Positions 54,373-62,558 of a stretch of DNA of 64,000 nucleotides are shown here, piece after piece. The stretch is from Polaromonas sp. YR568 (GTDB taxonomy: Bacteria > Pseudomonadota > Gammaproteobacteria > Burkholderiales > Burkholderiaceae_C), in assembly GCF_900116715.1 (NCBI RefSeq), contig NZ_FPBM01000005.1:248001-312000 (forward strand), in the 5' to 3' direction. Within the stretch, counting starts at the first letter, position 1. Every line of letters begins with the position of its first letter. The notes under the pieces were generated by a model. It was given only the letters and a program-made list of their open reading frames with translations, was not told the DNA's origin and ran no database searches. The position numbers and the translations under genes are program-made.

Positions 54373-54902
54373 AGGCCCGCCGCAAGAAACGCGAGCCCGG
54401 CGAGGCGCACTGGACGGACCGCATCAAGGCATCGATACCCAGCCGCGAAGTGCTGGCAGCCAACCCCTGGCTCAGGCCGGTCGCGCACCGGCTGCTTGAC
54501 CCCCAGCTGTGGCGCCTGCAGCACGAGGCCGTGGCGCGCGGCGCGGCCATCGGCATCTTCTGGGCCTTTGCCCTGCCGTTCGCGCAAATCGTCGCGGCCG
54601 CGGCCCACAGCGTCTGGTGGCGCGCCAACATCCCGGTGGCCGTCGGCATTACCTTTATCACCAACCCCTTCACCGTGGGCTTCTGGCTCTGGCTGGCCTA
54701 CCAGGTGGGCGGTTTGATTCTCGATGCGCCGCCGCCGGTGGCCATTTCCGAAAGCGCGGGCGTGGTGGCCTGGCTGGCGTCTTTTGGCGGGCCTGCCATA
54801 CTGGGCATGGGTATTTTTGCCGTGGCCGGCTCGGCCAGTGCGTATTTTCTGGTCAAGCTGGCCTGGCGCCTGCGCATCTGGTTCAAACGCCGCCGCCGAT
54901 AG
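54369..54902 (+). CDS. DUF2062 membrane protein
   Basis: A 177-residue protein with a basic N-terminus (M-K-A-R-R-K-K-R) and three or four hydrophobic segments. The conserved G-I-F-W-A-F-A-L-P-F-A-Q and F-I-T-N-P-F-T-V-G-F-W-L-W segments are typical of DUF2062. The ends R-I-W-F-K-R-R-R-R and the N-terminus suggest cytoplasmic tails. Function is unknown. It starts inside the stop of the MBL-fold gene, so the pair is translationally coupled. Confidence 0.88.
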   Translation: MKARRKKREPGEAHWTDRIKASIPSREVLAANPWLRPVAHRLLDPQLWRLQHEAVARGAAIGIFWAFALPFAQIVAAAAHSVWWRANIPVAVGITFITNPFTVGFWLWLAYQVGGLILDAPPPVAISESAGVVAWLASFGGPAILGMGIFAVAGSASAYFLVKLAWRLRIWFKRRRR

Positions 54903-54977
54903 CCCTGGACACGCGGACAATCGGCTGACGGCCATCACGGCACCGCAGCACTTTTATTCCTCCTTTCACACCTCACC

Positions 54978-55883
54978 ATGACAACGCCTCCCGCCAGCAT
55001 GCTTCCCGACACCCCCTGCTACCTCAACGGCGAATTCACCCCACTCAAAGACGCCAGGATCAGCGTGATGGACCGCGGCTTCATCTTCGGCGACGGTATT
55101 TATGAAGTGGTGCCGGCCTATGCGGGCAAGCCCTTTCGCTTTGAGCAGCACATGGCGCGGCTCGAACGCAGCCTCACCGAACTGCGCATTGCCAACCCCT
55201 TGAGCCGTGACGAGTGGCGGGCTATTGCTCTGAAATTAATAGCTGCCTGCGCTGATTCCACGGGCGCTCCAGCCGAAGAAGGCAATCAACTGGTGTACAT
55301 CCAGATCACCCGCGGCGTGGCCATGCGCGACCATCCCATGCTGCCAGGCCTGACGCCCACTGTGTTTGTGATGTGCAACGCGATGAAGCTGCCGGGCGAA
55401 GCGGTGCGCGAAAAAGGCGTGGCCTGCGTCACCGCCAACGACTTCCGCTGGGAAAAAGCCCACATCAAAAGCACCAGCCTGCTGGGCGCGGTGTTTTCGC
55501 GCCAGATCAGCGTGGACGCCGGCGCGACCGAAACCGTGATGTTCCGCGGCGACTACCTGAGCGAAGCCGCCTCCAGCAATGTCTGGATCGCCAAAAACGG
55601 CAAGCTCATGGGCCCGCCCAAGGACAACCTGGTGCTAGAAGGCATACGTTTCGGTCTGATCGAGGAAATGTGCCGCGCCGCCGGCATCCCGTTTGAGTTG
55701 CGCCGCATCACGCGCGCCGAGGTGCTGGACGCCGATGAAGTCCTGCTGTCATCCGCCACCAAAGAGGTGCTGCCGGTGACCCTGCTGGACGGCCAGCCCG
55801 TGGGCCACGGAGTGGAAAAAGGCCGGCCCGGCCCCATCTACAAAAAGCTGTACGCTGAATACCAGCGCGCCAAACAGGCCTGA
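54978..55883 (+). CDS. D-amino-acid aminotransferase-like PLP enzyme (class IV)
   Basis: A 301-residue fold-type IV transaminase. The PLP lysine is K164 in A-H-I-K-S-T-S-L-L-G, and family features are M-D-R-G-F-I-F-G-D-G-I-Y-E-V, V-Y-I-Q-I-T-R-G-V and L-S-E-A-A-S-S-N-V. It probably makes or uses D-alanine and D-glutamate; branched-chain or 4-amino-4-deoxychorismate relatives cannot be excluded. Residues about 82-101 are encoded by what looks like an inserted short repeat. It is followed by ybeD, lipB and lipA, a common betaproteobacterial order. Confidence 0.88.
   Translation: MTTPPASMLPDTPCYLNGEFTPLKDARISVMDRGFIFGDGIYEVVPAYAGKPFRFEQHMARLERSLTELRIANPLSRDEWRAIALKLIAACADSTGAPAEEGNQLVYIQITRGVAMRDHPMLPGLTPTVFVMCNAMKLPGEAVREKGVACVTANDFRWEKAHIKSTSLLGAVFSRQISVDAGATETVMFRGDYLSEAASSNVWIAKNGKLMGPPKDNLVLEGIRFGLIEEMCRAAGIPFELRRITRAEVLDADEVLLSSATKEVLPVTLLDGQPVGHGVEKGRPGPIYKKLYAEYQRAKQA
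55221..55276 (+). repeat. Comamonadaceae-type short repeat embedded in the aminotransferase gene
   Basis: The segment contains AATAGCTGCCTGCGCTGATT and then CCACGGGCGCTCCAGCC. From memory this matches the ATAGCTGC-x-x-GCGCT-x-AT-x-C-x-AC-x-x-G-x-GCT-x-x-AGCC pattern of a short repeat common in Comamonadaceae intergenic regions. Here it lies in frame in a coding sequence. No second copy was noticed in this window. The match is from recall and needs a search. Confidence 0.5.
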
Positions 55884-55897
55884 AAGGACCCCTTGCC

Positions 55898-56215
55898 ATG
55901 ACGACTTCCCCAGACCTCCCGAAAATCATCGGCGTCCCCGGCACCGAGCCATCGCGCCAGGAGTCGCTGATCGACTACCCGTCGCAATTCCCCATCAAGG
56001 TGATGGGCCAGAAAGTCGACGGCATGGTCGCGGCCGTCACCGCCATCGCCCACCAGTTTGACCCGGCCTTCGACGCCTCCACCATCGAGCTGCGCGAAAG
56101 CAAGGGCGGCAACTACCTGGGCGTGACCATCACCGTCACGGCCACCAGCCGCGAGCAGCTTGATGAGCTGTACCGCACGCTGTCGACGCACCCGATGGTC
56201 AAGGTCGTTCTTTAA
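55898..56215 (+). CDS. ybeD: YbeD/DUF493 family protein
   Basis: A 105-residue ACT-like small protein (UPF0250). The family core is seen in L-I-D-Y-P-S-Q-F-P-I-K-V-M-G and S-K-G-G-N-Y-L-G-V-T-I-T-V-T-A-T-S. It is nearly always found just before lipB and may be a regulator of lipoylation. GAAAGGA precedes the start. It follows the aminotransferase by 14 bases and precedes lipB by 24. Confidence 0.92.
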   Translation: MTTSPDLPKIIGVPGTEPSRQESLIDYPSQFPIKVMGQKVDGMVAAVTAIAHQFDPAFDASTIELRESKGGNYLGVTITVTATSREQLDELYRTLSTHPMVKVVL

Positions 56216-56239
56216 ATAGAGCCGGGTAAGCCGCCGCAC

Positions 56240-56950
56240 ATGCAGGCCGAAACACGTACCCTGGGCAGGGTCGACTACCTGCCCACCTATGAAGCCATGC
56301 AGGCCTTCACGGCGGCGCGCAACCCCGGTTTTCTGGCCGAAAACGGGCTGCAGCCCCCGCAGAATGAGCGCGACCAGCTATGGATTTGTGAGCACCCGCC
56401 GGTCTACACCCAGGGACTGGCGGGTAAAAGCGACCATGTTTTGAACCCCGGCAGCATCCCGGTGGTGCAAACCAACCGGGGCGGCCAGGTGACTTACCAC
56501 GGCCCCGGCCAGGTGGTGGCCTACCCGCTTATCGACCTGAAGCGGGCGGGCTACTACGTCAAGGAGTACGTCTACCGCATTGAAGAGTCGGTGATCAAAA
56601 CCCTGGCGCATTTCGGCGTCACCGGGCACCGCGTAGCCGGCTCGCCCGGCATTTATGTGCGGCTGGACGACCCCACCTCGCACGCTGCGCTCACCGGCCC
56701 CGCCAACCCGATAGACCCCTTCCGCGGCCTGGGCAAGATCGCCGCTTTGGGCATCAAAGTCAGCCGGCATTGCACCTACCACGGGGTGGCGCTGAATGTG
56801 GCGATGGACCTGGAACCCTTCTCGCGCATCAACCCTTGTGGCTATGTGGGACTGAAAACCACAGACCTTTCTACAATCGGGGTATCGGCAAGCTGGCAGG
56901 AAGCCGCAGACGTGCTGGGCCGCAAGCTCGTCACCTACCTGGCGCCTTAA
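56240..56950 (+). CDS. lipB: Octanoyl-[ACP]:protein N-octanoyltransferase
   Basis: A 236-residue cytoplasmic enzyme moving octanoyl from acyl carrier protein to lipoyl domains. The motif [12 protein letters not shown] is at 80-91, the catalytic lysine is K166 in G-L-G-K-I-A-A-L-G, and the cysteine is C200 in I-N-P-C-G-Y. All expected residues are present. It is followed by lipA, which adds the sulfurs. Confidence 0.96.
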   Translation: MQAETRTLGRVDYLPTYEAMQAFTAARNPGFLAENGLQPPQNERDQLWICEHPPVYTQGLAGKSDHVLNPGSIPVVQTNRGGQVTYHGPGQVVAYPLIDLKRAGYYVKEYVYRIEESVIKTLAHFGVTGHRVAGSPGIYVRLDDPTSHAALTGPANPIDPFRGLGKIAALGIKVSRHCTYHGVALNVAMDLEPFSRINPCGYVGLKTTDLSTIGVSASWQEAADVLGRKLVTYLAP

Positions 56951-56988
56951 GACGCAAAGCCACCTGCCGCCAACACGAAACACACTTC

Positions 56989-58026
56989 ATGAGCACACCT
57001 GACCCCCTCCAAGCCACGGCCAACCCGGTGGTCCGCGACGTCCAGACCCTGGAAGGCTACAACCCGCTGGCCAAACAAAAGGCCGCGGCCAAGCTGTCGC
57101 GCATCCCCGTCAAGGTGGTGCAGGGCGAGATGCTCAAAAAGCCCGACTGGATCCGCGTCAAGGCCGGCAGCCCGACCACGCGCTTTTATGAGATCAAGCA
57201 GATCCTGCGCGAGAACAAGCTCAACACGGTGTGCGAAGAAGCCAGCTGCCCCAACATCGGTGAATGCTTCGGCAAGGGCACGGCCACCTTCATGATCATG
57301 GGCGACAAGTGCACCCGCCGTTGCCCGTTTTGCGATGTGGGCCATGGCCGGCCCGACCCGCTGGACGTGAACGAGCCGCTGAACCTGGCCAAAACGATTG
57401 CGGCGCTAAAGCTGAAATACGTGGTGATCACCAGCGTGGACCGCGACGACCTGCGCGACGGTGGCAGCGGCCACTTTGTCGAATGCATACAGAAGATCCG
57501 CGAACTCTCGCCGAGCACCACGATTGAAATCCTGGTGCCCGACTTCCGCGGCCGTGACGACCGTGCGCTTGAGATCCTCAAAGCCGCGCCGCCCGATGTG
57601 ATGAACCACAACCTCGAAACCGCGCCGCGCCTCTACAAGGAAGCACGCCCCGGCAGCGACTACCAGTTCAGCCTCAACCTGCTCAAGAAGTTCAAGGCGC
57701 TGCACCCCGATGTGCCGACCAAGAGCGGCATCATGGTGGGCCTGGGTGAGACCGACGAAGAGATTTTGCAGGTCATGCGCGACATGCGCGCGCACAACAT
57801 CGACATGCTGACCATAGGCCAGTACCTCGCGCCCTCCACCAGCCATCTGCCGGTGCGCCGCTATGTGCACCCCGACACCTTCAAGATGTTTGAAGAAGAA
57901 GCCTACAAGATGGGCTTCACGCATGCGGCCGTAGGCGCCATGGTGCGCAGCAGCTACCACGCCGACCAGCAGGCTCACGCGGCAGGTGTGGCCGACAAGG
58001 CAGACGCGGCCACCGCCGCCATTTGA
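56989..58026 (+). CDS. lipA: Lipoyl synthase
   Basis: A 345-residue radical-SAM enzyme that inserts two sulfurs into protein-bound octanoyl groups. The auxiliary cluster cysteines are C82, C87 and C93 ([12 protein letters not shown]) and the radical-SAM cysteines are C108, C112 and C115 (CTRRCPFC). The C-terminal V-R-S-S-Y-H-A supplies the conserved serine ligand. The ATG at 56989 follows the lipB stop by 38 bases; upstream in-frame extension overlaps lipB and is rejected. It completes the de novo lipoate pathway with lipB. Confidence 0.97.
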   Translation: MSTPDPLQATANPVVRDVQTLEGYNPLAKQKAAAKLSRIPVKVVQGEMLKKPDWIRVKAGSPTTRFYEIKQILRENKLNTVCEEASCPNIGECFGKGTATFMIMGDKCTRRCPFCDVGHGRPDPLDVNEPLNLAKTIAALKLKYVVITSVDRDDLRDGGSGHFVECIQKIRELSPSTTIEILVPDFRGRDDRALEILKAAPPDVMNHNLETAPRLYKEARPGSDYQFSLNLLKKFKALHPDVPTKSGIMVGLGETDEEILQVMRDMRAHNIDMLTIGQYLAPSTSHLPVRRYVHPDTFKMFEEEAYKMGFTHAAVGAMVRSSYHADQQAHAAGVADKADAATAAI

Positions 58027-58036
58027 GTTTCGCGTG

Positions 58037-58741
58037 ATGCTCGCGCCGCAAAGCTCCCTGACGCTGCGCCACTACGGCCCCTCGCACAGCAGCCATGCGC
58101 ATGAGCACTTCCAGGTACTGCTAAGCCTGGACGGCGTGCTCGAGCTTGAAGTGCAAGGCCGCGGGCATCGCATCGCGGCCGGCCAGGGCTGCGTGATCGC
58201 GCCCGGTGAACACCATGATTTTGAATCCCGCGAAGGCGCCCGCTGCCTGGTGCTGGACACCCCGCACGCCGGCTGGGCCCGCTGCGCTTACGACCCGGCC
58301 CACAGCGCGCAGGCCCTGGCGCTCGGCAACTATCTGGCGCATGCCCTGCAGCAGCGAGGCAACCTGGCACAACACTACGGACCGGCCTTGTTGCTGGAGG
58401 CCTGGCAGCCGCTGCCGCAGCTTCCAGCGCCCGCGCGCTACCAACGCCCCATCCATTGGGAGCAACTGGCAACGTGGACGCAGCAACGCCTGCACGAACC
58501 GCTCAGCGTTGCGCAACTCGCGGCACAAGTGTTCTTGAGCCCAACCCAGTTCGCCACGCGCTGCCGCCGCGAGACGGGCCTGAGCGTGATGCAGTGGCTG
58601 CGCCGCCAGCGCCTGGCACTGGCCCTGCAATTGCGCCGCCGCGGCATGAGCGTGGCCGACACCGCGCTGCACTGCGGCTACAACTCGCCCTCGGCGCTGA
58701 CTGCCGCACTCAGGCGGCAATCAGGCGAATCCGCTCAATAA
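58037..58741 (+). CDS. AraC-family transcriptional regulator
   Basis: A 234-residue regulator with an N-terminal cupin-like sensor (H-S-S-H-A-H-E-H-F-Q-V-L-L-S-L-D-G and G-C-V-I-A-P-G-E-H-H-D-F) and a C-terminal double HTH. The HTH includes L-S-V-A-Q-L-A-A-Q-V-F-L-S-P-T-Q-F and H-C-G-Y-N-S-P-S-A-L-T-A-A-L. The ATG at 58037 is preferred; a GTG directly precedes it. It may control the DMT-family transporter about 420 bases downstream, a common pairing, but a convergent lipoprotein gene lies between them. Confidence 0.87.
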   Translation: MLAPQSSLTLRHYGPSHSSHAHEHFQVLLSLDGVLELEVQGRGHRIAAGQGCVIAPGEHHDFESREGARCLVLDTPHAGWARCAYDPAHSAQALALGNYLAHALQQRGNLAQHYGPALLLEAWQPLPQLPAPARYQRPIHWEQLATWTQQRLHEPLSVAQLAAQVFLSPTQFATRCRRETGLSVMQWLRRQRLALALQLRRRGMSVADTALHCGYNSPSALTAALRRQSGESAQ

Positions 58742-58941
58742 CGATAGGGGTTGTTCGGCCGACGGTCATAGCGATTGCTCACGCCGTCACCGTCGCGGTC
58801 ATAACGTGAGCCATAACCAGGGCCAGGCGCCGGCCCGCCGCGGTACTGCGGCCCGTGGCCGTCATAGACCGGATAGGCCACACAGCCCGACAAGGCCATA
58901 AAGCCCAAGAGCGAGAGCAAGAGGATGGAAAGCTTTTTCAT
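58735..58941 (-). CDS. Small lipoprotein with Asp/Asn-rich C-terminus
   Basis: A 68-residue protein from the ATG at 58941 (AAGGAGA 5-6 bases upstream). The signal ends F-M-A-L-S-G-C, so the lipid Cys is residue 20. The mature part is rich in Gly, Pro, Tyr and Arg and ends with Y-D-R-D-G-D-G-V-S-N-R-Y-D-R-R-P-N-N-P, a DxDxDG-type calcium-loop-like stretch seen in small YXWGXW-like or thrombospondin-3-like proteins. Calcium binding is a guess. The stop overlaps the convergent AraC gene by 7 bases. Confidence 0.82.
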   Translation of the reverse strand: MKKLSILLLSLLGFMALSGCVAYPVYDGHGPQYRGGPAPGPGYGSRYDRDGDGVSNRYDRRPNNPYRY

Positions 58942-59159
58942 GAGGGTCTCCTTGTGTACAAACATCTGCACCCTCATTCAACGCGCGAGCCATGCCGGTG
59001 AGGTGTCCAGCTTGCGCCTGAAACGTGAAGCTGGTTACCGGATGTAGCCCTTCCTGTAGGACGGTGCGCGCACCTGCTTGCGGCAAGGTTTAAAGGCCAA
59101 ACCATCGTTGCGCACCGGCAGACCGTTGCTGCGCGACGACGCAGCCCGCACCGGCTTTT

Positions 59160-60011
59160 ATGCTTGCCGGCATGTCAGCCAATCTTTATGCACTGGGCGC
59201 CATCGCCCTCTGGACCACGTTTGCCTCACTCGGGGTGTTGCTCAAACACGTGCCGCCTTTTTTGCTCACCGGCATTGCGCTGCTGATAGGCAGCGTGCTG
59301 GCCTTGCCCTTTGTCGCGCGGGACCGCACGCAATGGAAAATTCCCGCCGCCACGCTGGCGCTCGGCGTGTACGGCCTCTTCGGCTTTCACTTCCTGCTCT
59401 TCATCGCCTTGCGGCATGCGCCTGCCGTCGAAGCCAATCTGGTGAACTATCTCTGGCCACTCTTTATGGTGGTGCTGGCGCCGCTCTTTCTGCGTGATGT
59501 GCACTTACGCACCGTGCATGTAATCGCAGCCCTGCTGGGTTTTGTCGGCGCCGCGATTGCCATCCTCGGTGCTGCAAGCGGTGCTGCTTCGGCTGGCTGG
59601 TCATGGGGCTACCTGCCGGCGCTCGGCTCGGCCTTTATCTGGGCCAGCTACTCCTTGCTGACGAAGCGCGTGCCGGCATTTCCCACGGCAGCCATCGGCC
59701 TCTTCGGCCTGGTGTCGGGCGTGCTCTCGCTGCTGTGCCACTGGGCGCTGGAGCCAGCCGCCACGCTCCTGGCGCAAGACTGGCTGCTGCTGGCCGTGAT
59801 GGGCCTGGGCCCGCTGGGCGCGGCCTTCTTCCTGTGGGACAGGGCACTCAAGCTGGGCAATGCGCGGCAGATCGGCATCCTGAGTTACCTCACGCCGCTG
59901 GGCTCCACCACGCTGCTGATGCTGGTGACCGGCCGCGCGCTGAGCTGGAGCATAGGCCTGGCGGCGGTGATGATCATAGGCGCGGCGCTGCTGGGCACCC
60001 GGGCCCGCTAG
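59160..60011 (+). CDS. EamA/DMT-family transporter
   Basis: A 283-residue membrane protein with ten hydrophobic helices in two EamA repeats. Each repeat has the usual short-loop pattern (A-L-R-H-A-P-A-V-E-A-N-L-V-N-Y-L-W-P-L and A-L-K-L-G-N-A-R-Q-I-G-I-L-S-Y-L-T-P). Such proteins usually export amino acids or other metabolites. An in-frame ATG at 59172 is another possible start. It is convergent with the next MFS gene, 18 bases apart. Confidence 0.9.
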   Translation: MLAGMSANLYALGAIALWTTFASLGVLLKHVPPFLLTGIALLIGSVLALPFVARDRTQWKIPAATLALGVYGLFGFHFLLFIALRHAPAVEANLVNYLWPLFMVVLAPLFLRDVHLRTVHVIAALLGFVGAAIAILGAASGAASAGWSWGYLPALGSAFIWASYSLLTKRVPAFPTAAIGLFGLVSGVLSLLCHWALEPAATLLAQDWLLLAVMGLGPLGAAFFLWDRALKLGNARQIGILSYLTPLGSTTLLMLVTGRALSWSIGLAAVMIIGAALLGTRAR

Positions 60012-60029
60012 CCCGCGCTCACGAGGCCT

Positions 60030-61490
60030 TCACGTCACGCTCGCAAGGCGTGCGTGGCGCGCCGCCAGCGCGCGGCCTGCCAGCGCCATCACCAGCGCAA
60101 GCACCACCAGCACAGCCGCAAGCACAAAGGTCGCCCGCATGCCGCCGGCCACCGCTTCGGGGCTCGCCGCCGTGATGTCGCTGGCCGCCGTGGCGCAGGC
60201 AAACACCGCGCCCATAACAGACGCGCCGGTGATCAGCCCCAGGTTGCGCGACAAGTTCAGCATGCCCGACACCACACCGCGCCGGTCGGGCGGCACGTCC
60301 GCCATCACTGCTGTGTTGTTCGCGGCCTGGAACAGCTGGTACGCAGGCGTCAACACGGCAATGGCAGCGATGTAACCCGCGACACCGAACATCGCCGGCA
60401 ACACCGCCAGTCCCAAGGCACCCGCCGCCATGGCGGCCAGCCCGGTGATGACCATGCGAGCCGCGCCCAGGCGGTCGACCAGCCGGCCCGCCAGTACACC
60501 GCTCAGCGCGGCAATCACCGGCCCGGCCGATAGCACCAGCCCCACCAGCGCCGGGCTGAGCCCCAACGCACGGGACAGGTAAAACGGCCCCACCACCAGC
60601 GTCGCCATCATCACGGTAGAGACCAGCACATTCATTGCCAGACTCGCGCTCAGCACCGGGTCGCGGAACATCGCCAGGCGAAGCAGCGGCGATGCGACCT
60701 TCGTTTGCGCAAACACAAAGAGACCCGCACCCAAGGCGGCTGCCGCCAGCAACACCATGTTGAGCGCACCGAAACTGCCGCGCCCCAAAGTCACTGCAAG
60801 CGCATAGGCTGCCAGCGCCAGGGCCAGCAGCAGCGTGCCCACAGGGTCAAAGCCGGCCGCACCGGCCTTGGCCTGGCGGTCCGCCGGCAGGTGGCGCCAG
60901 GCCAGAAACAGCGCGAGCAAACCCAGCGGCACATTGGCCACAAAAAGCGCCCGCCAGCCAAAGCCGGCGATCAGCACGCCGCCCATCGAGGGGCCCAGGG
61001 CGGTGCCCACCGCCGACATTGTGCCCAGCAGGCCCATGGCGCTGCCGGTCCGGGCCTTGGGCACGGTCTCGCCCACAAAAGCCATGGTGAGCGCCATCAT
61101 GACGGCCGCGCCCAGGCCCTGCGCCGCGCGGGCCGCGATCAGCCACCCCAGTGTGGGCGCGGCCGCGCACAGCACCGATGCCGCCGTGAACAGCGAGATG
61201 CCCGCGAGCAGCAGGCGGCGCCGGCCCATCACATCGCCCAGCCGCCCGGCGCCCACGATCAGCGTGGTGATGGCCAGCAGATAGGCCAGCACGATCCACT
61301 GCACTTGCTGAAAAGATGCATCAAAGGCTTGCGCCAGCGCCGGCAGGCCCACATTCGCGATGCTGGTGCCCAGCGAGGACAGCAGCATGGACAGCGACAG
61401 GCTGGCGAGCACCCAGCGGACTGCGGCAGGCAGTGGGGGCTGTGGCGGCTCCACGTTTTCATTCCCTTTTGCATTGATTGGTTTCAGCAT
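60030..61490 (-). CDS. MFS transporter, 14-TM EmrB/QacA (DHA2) type
   Basis: A 486-residue exporter from the ATG at 61490 (a GGAG lies close upstream). Features include L-G-T-S-I-A-N-V-G-L-P-A-L in TM1, the motif-A-like G-R-L-G-D-V-M-G-R-R-R-L-L, and motif C in M-S-A-V-G-T-A-L-G-P-S-M-G-G. About 14 helices are expected. Likely substrates are drugs or toxic organics. It diverges from a LysR gene across 156 bases that contain an inverted repeat, so the LysR protein probably controls it. Confidence 0.9.
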   Translation of the reverse strand: MLKPINAKGNENVEPPQPPLPAAVRWVLASLSLSMLLSSLGTSIANVGLPALAQAFDASFQQVQWIVLAYLLAITTLIVGAGRLGDVMGRRRLLLAGISLFTAASVLCAAAPTLGWLIAARAAQGLGAAVMMALTMAFVGETVPKARTGSAMGLLGTMSAVGTALGPSMGGVLIAGFGWRALFVANVPLGLLALFLAWRHLPADRQAKAGAAGFDPVGTLLLALALAAYALAVTLGRGSFGALNMVLLAAAALGAGLFVFAQTKVASPLLRLAMFRDPVLSASLAMNVLVSTVMMATLVVGPFYLSRALGLSPALVGLVLSAGPVIAALSGVLAGRLVDRLGAARMVITGLAAMAAGALGLAVLPAMFGVAGYIAAIAVLTPAYQLFQAANNTAVMADVPPDRRGVVSGMLNLSRNLGLITGASVMGAVFACATAASDITAASPEAVAGGMRATFVLAAVLVVLALVMALAGRALAARHARLASVT

Positions 61491-61522
61491 GAACTCCGCT
61501 TTCTCTTGCTTTTTCGTCCTGT

Positions 61523-61546
61523 GACAGCCCACGAAATAGGGCTGTC
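61523..61546. promoter_or_regulatory. Inverted repeat in the MFS/LysR divergent region
   Basis: GACAGCCC-ACGAAATA-GGGCTGTC has perfect 8-base arms around an 8-base gap. It is 33 bases upstream of the MFS start and 101 bases before the LysR start. The size and place fit an LTTR or other dimeric-regulator operator. Confidence 0.45.
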
Positions 61547-61646
61547 TGAAGCGTAGTTCTTTGCCTCACATAGCGGAAGGCGCAGCATTTGCACTTTATT
61601 CGTGCGTCTGACGCCATCTCACGGGCAAATGCGCTATGGTGCGGGC

Positions 61647-62552
61647 ATGTCCACCCCCGATTTCAACCTGCTGCCTGTGCTCGATGTGCTGCTGGCCGAA
61701 GGCAGCGTCGCCGGCGCCGCCAGGCGTTTGCGGCTCAGCCCGTCGGCCATGAGCCGGGCGCTGGCTCGCTTGCGCGAAACCACCGGCGACCCGTTGCTGG
61801 TCAGGGCCGGACGCGGCCTGGTGCCCACACCGCGGGCAATCGAATTGCGCGAGCAGGTCGGCCAGCTCGTGCAGGACGCGGAAGCCGTGCTGCGGCCCAC
61901 CGAAAAGCTCAAGCTCAAACAGCTGGTGCGCACCTTCACCCTGCGCACCCGCGAAGGCTTTGTCGAGAACTTCGGCCCGGCGCTGATTGCCCGCGTCAGC
62001 CGCGAGGCGCCCGGCGTGCGCCTGTGCTTTGTGCAAAAGCTCGACAAAGACAGCACGCCGCTGCGCGACGGTGCGGTCGACCTGGAGACCGGCGTGATCG
62101 GCAAGGCGACAGCGCCCGAGCTGCGCGTGCAGGCCTTGTTCCGCGACCGCTTCACAGGCGTTGTGCGCCTGGGCCATCCGCTGGCCCAGGGTGAACTCAC
62201 ACCTGCACGCTATGCCGGCGCCCGGCACATCGCCGTCTCGCGGCGTGGCCTGGGCGCGGAGCCGGTCGATGACGCCCTGGCCCCGCTGGGCCTGCAAAGG
62301 GAAGTTGCCGCCATCGTCGGCAGTTTCTCGGCCGCACTGGCCCTGGCGCGGGCCAGCGACCTGGTCGCCACCGTGCCCGAGCGGCACACCGGCAACCTGC
62401 GCGCCGGCATGCACAGCTTTGCCCTGCCCGTTGCCACGCCGGAGATCACCGTGTCATTGCTGTGGCACCCGCGGCTGGACGCCGACCCGGCACACCGCTG
62501 GCTGCGCGGCTGTGTGCGTGATGTCTGCGCTGCGCCCGCGACCGATGCCTAG
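61647..62552 (+). CDS. LysR-family transcriptional regulator
   Basis: A 301-residue LTTR starting at the ATG at 61647 (M-S-T-P-D-F-N-L-L-P-V-L-D-V-L-L). The HTH is A-E-G-S-V-A-G-A-A-R-R-L-R-L-S-P-S-A-M-S-R-A-L-A-R-L, and the effector domain follows. The N-terminal D-F-N-L-L style is like NodD/SyrM-type or drug-responsive LTTRs. It is divergent from the MFS exporter gene and probably its regulator. Its end lies 6 bases from the convergent sensor-kinase stop. Confidence 0.88.
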   Translation: MSTPDFNLLPVLDVLLAEGSVAGAARRLRLSPSAMSRALARLRETTGDPLLVRAGRGLVPTPRAIELREQVGQLVQDAEAVLRPTEKLKLKQLVRTFTLRTREGFVENFGPALIARVSREAPGVRLCFVQKLDKDSTPLRDGAVDLETGVIGKATAPELRVQALFRDRFTGVVRLGHPLAQGELTPARYAGARHIAVSRRGLGAEPVDDALAPLGLQREVAAIVGSFSAALALARASDLVATVPERHTGNLRAGMHSFALPVATPEITVSLLWHPRLDADPAHRWLRGCVRDVCAAPATDA

Positions 62553-62558
62553 CCCCGG

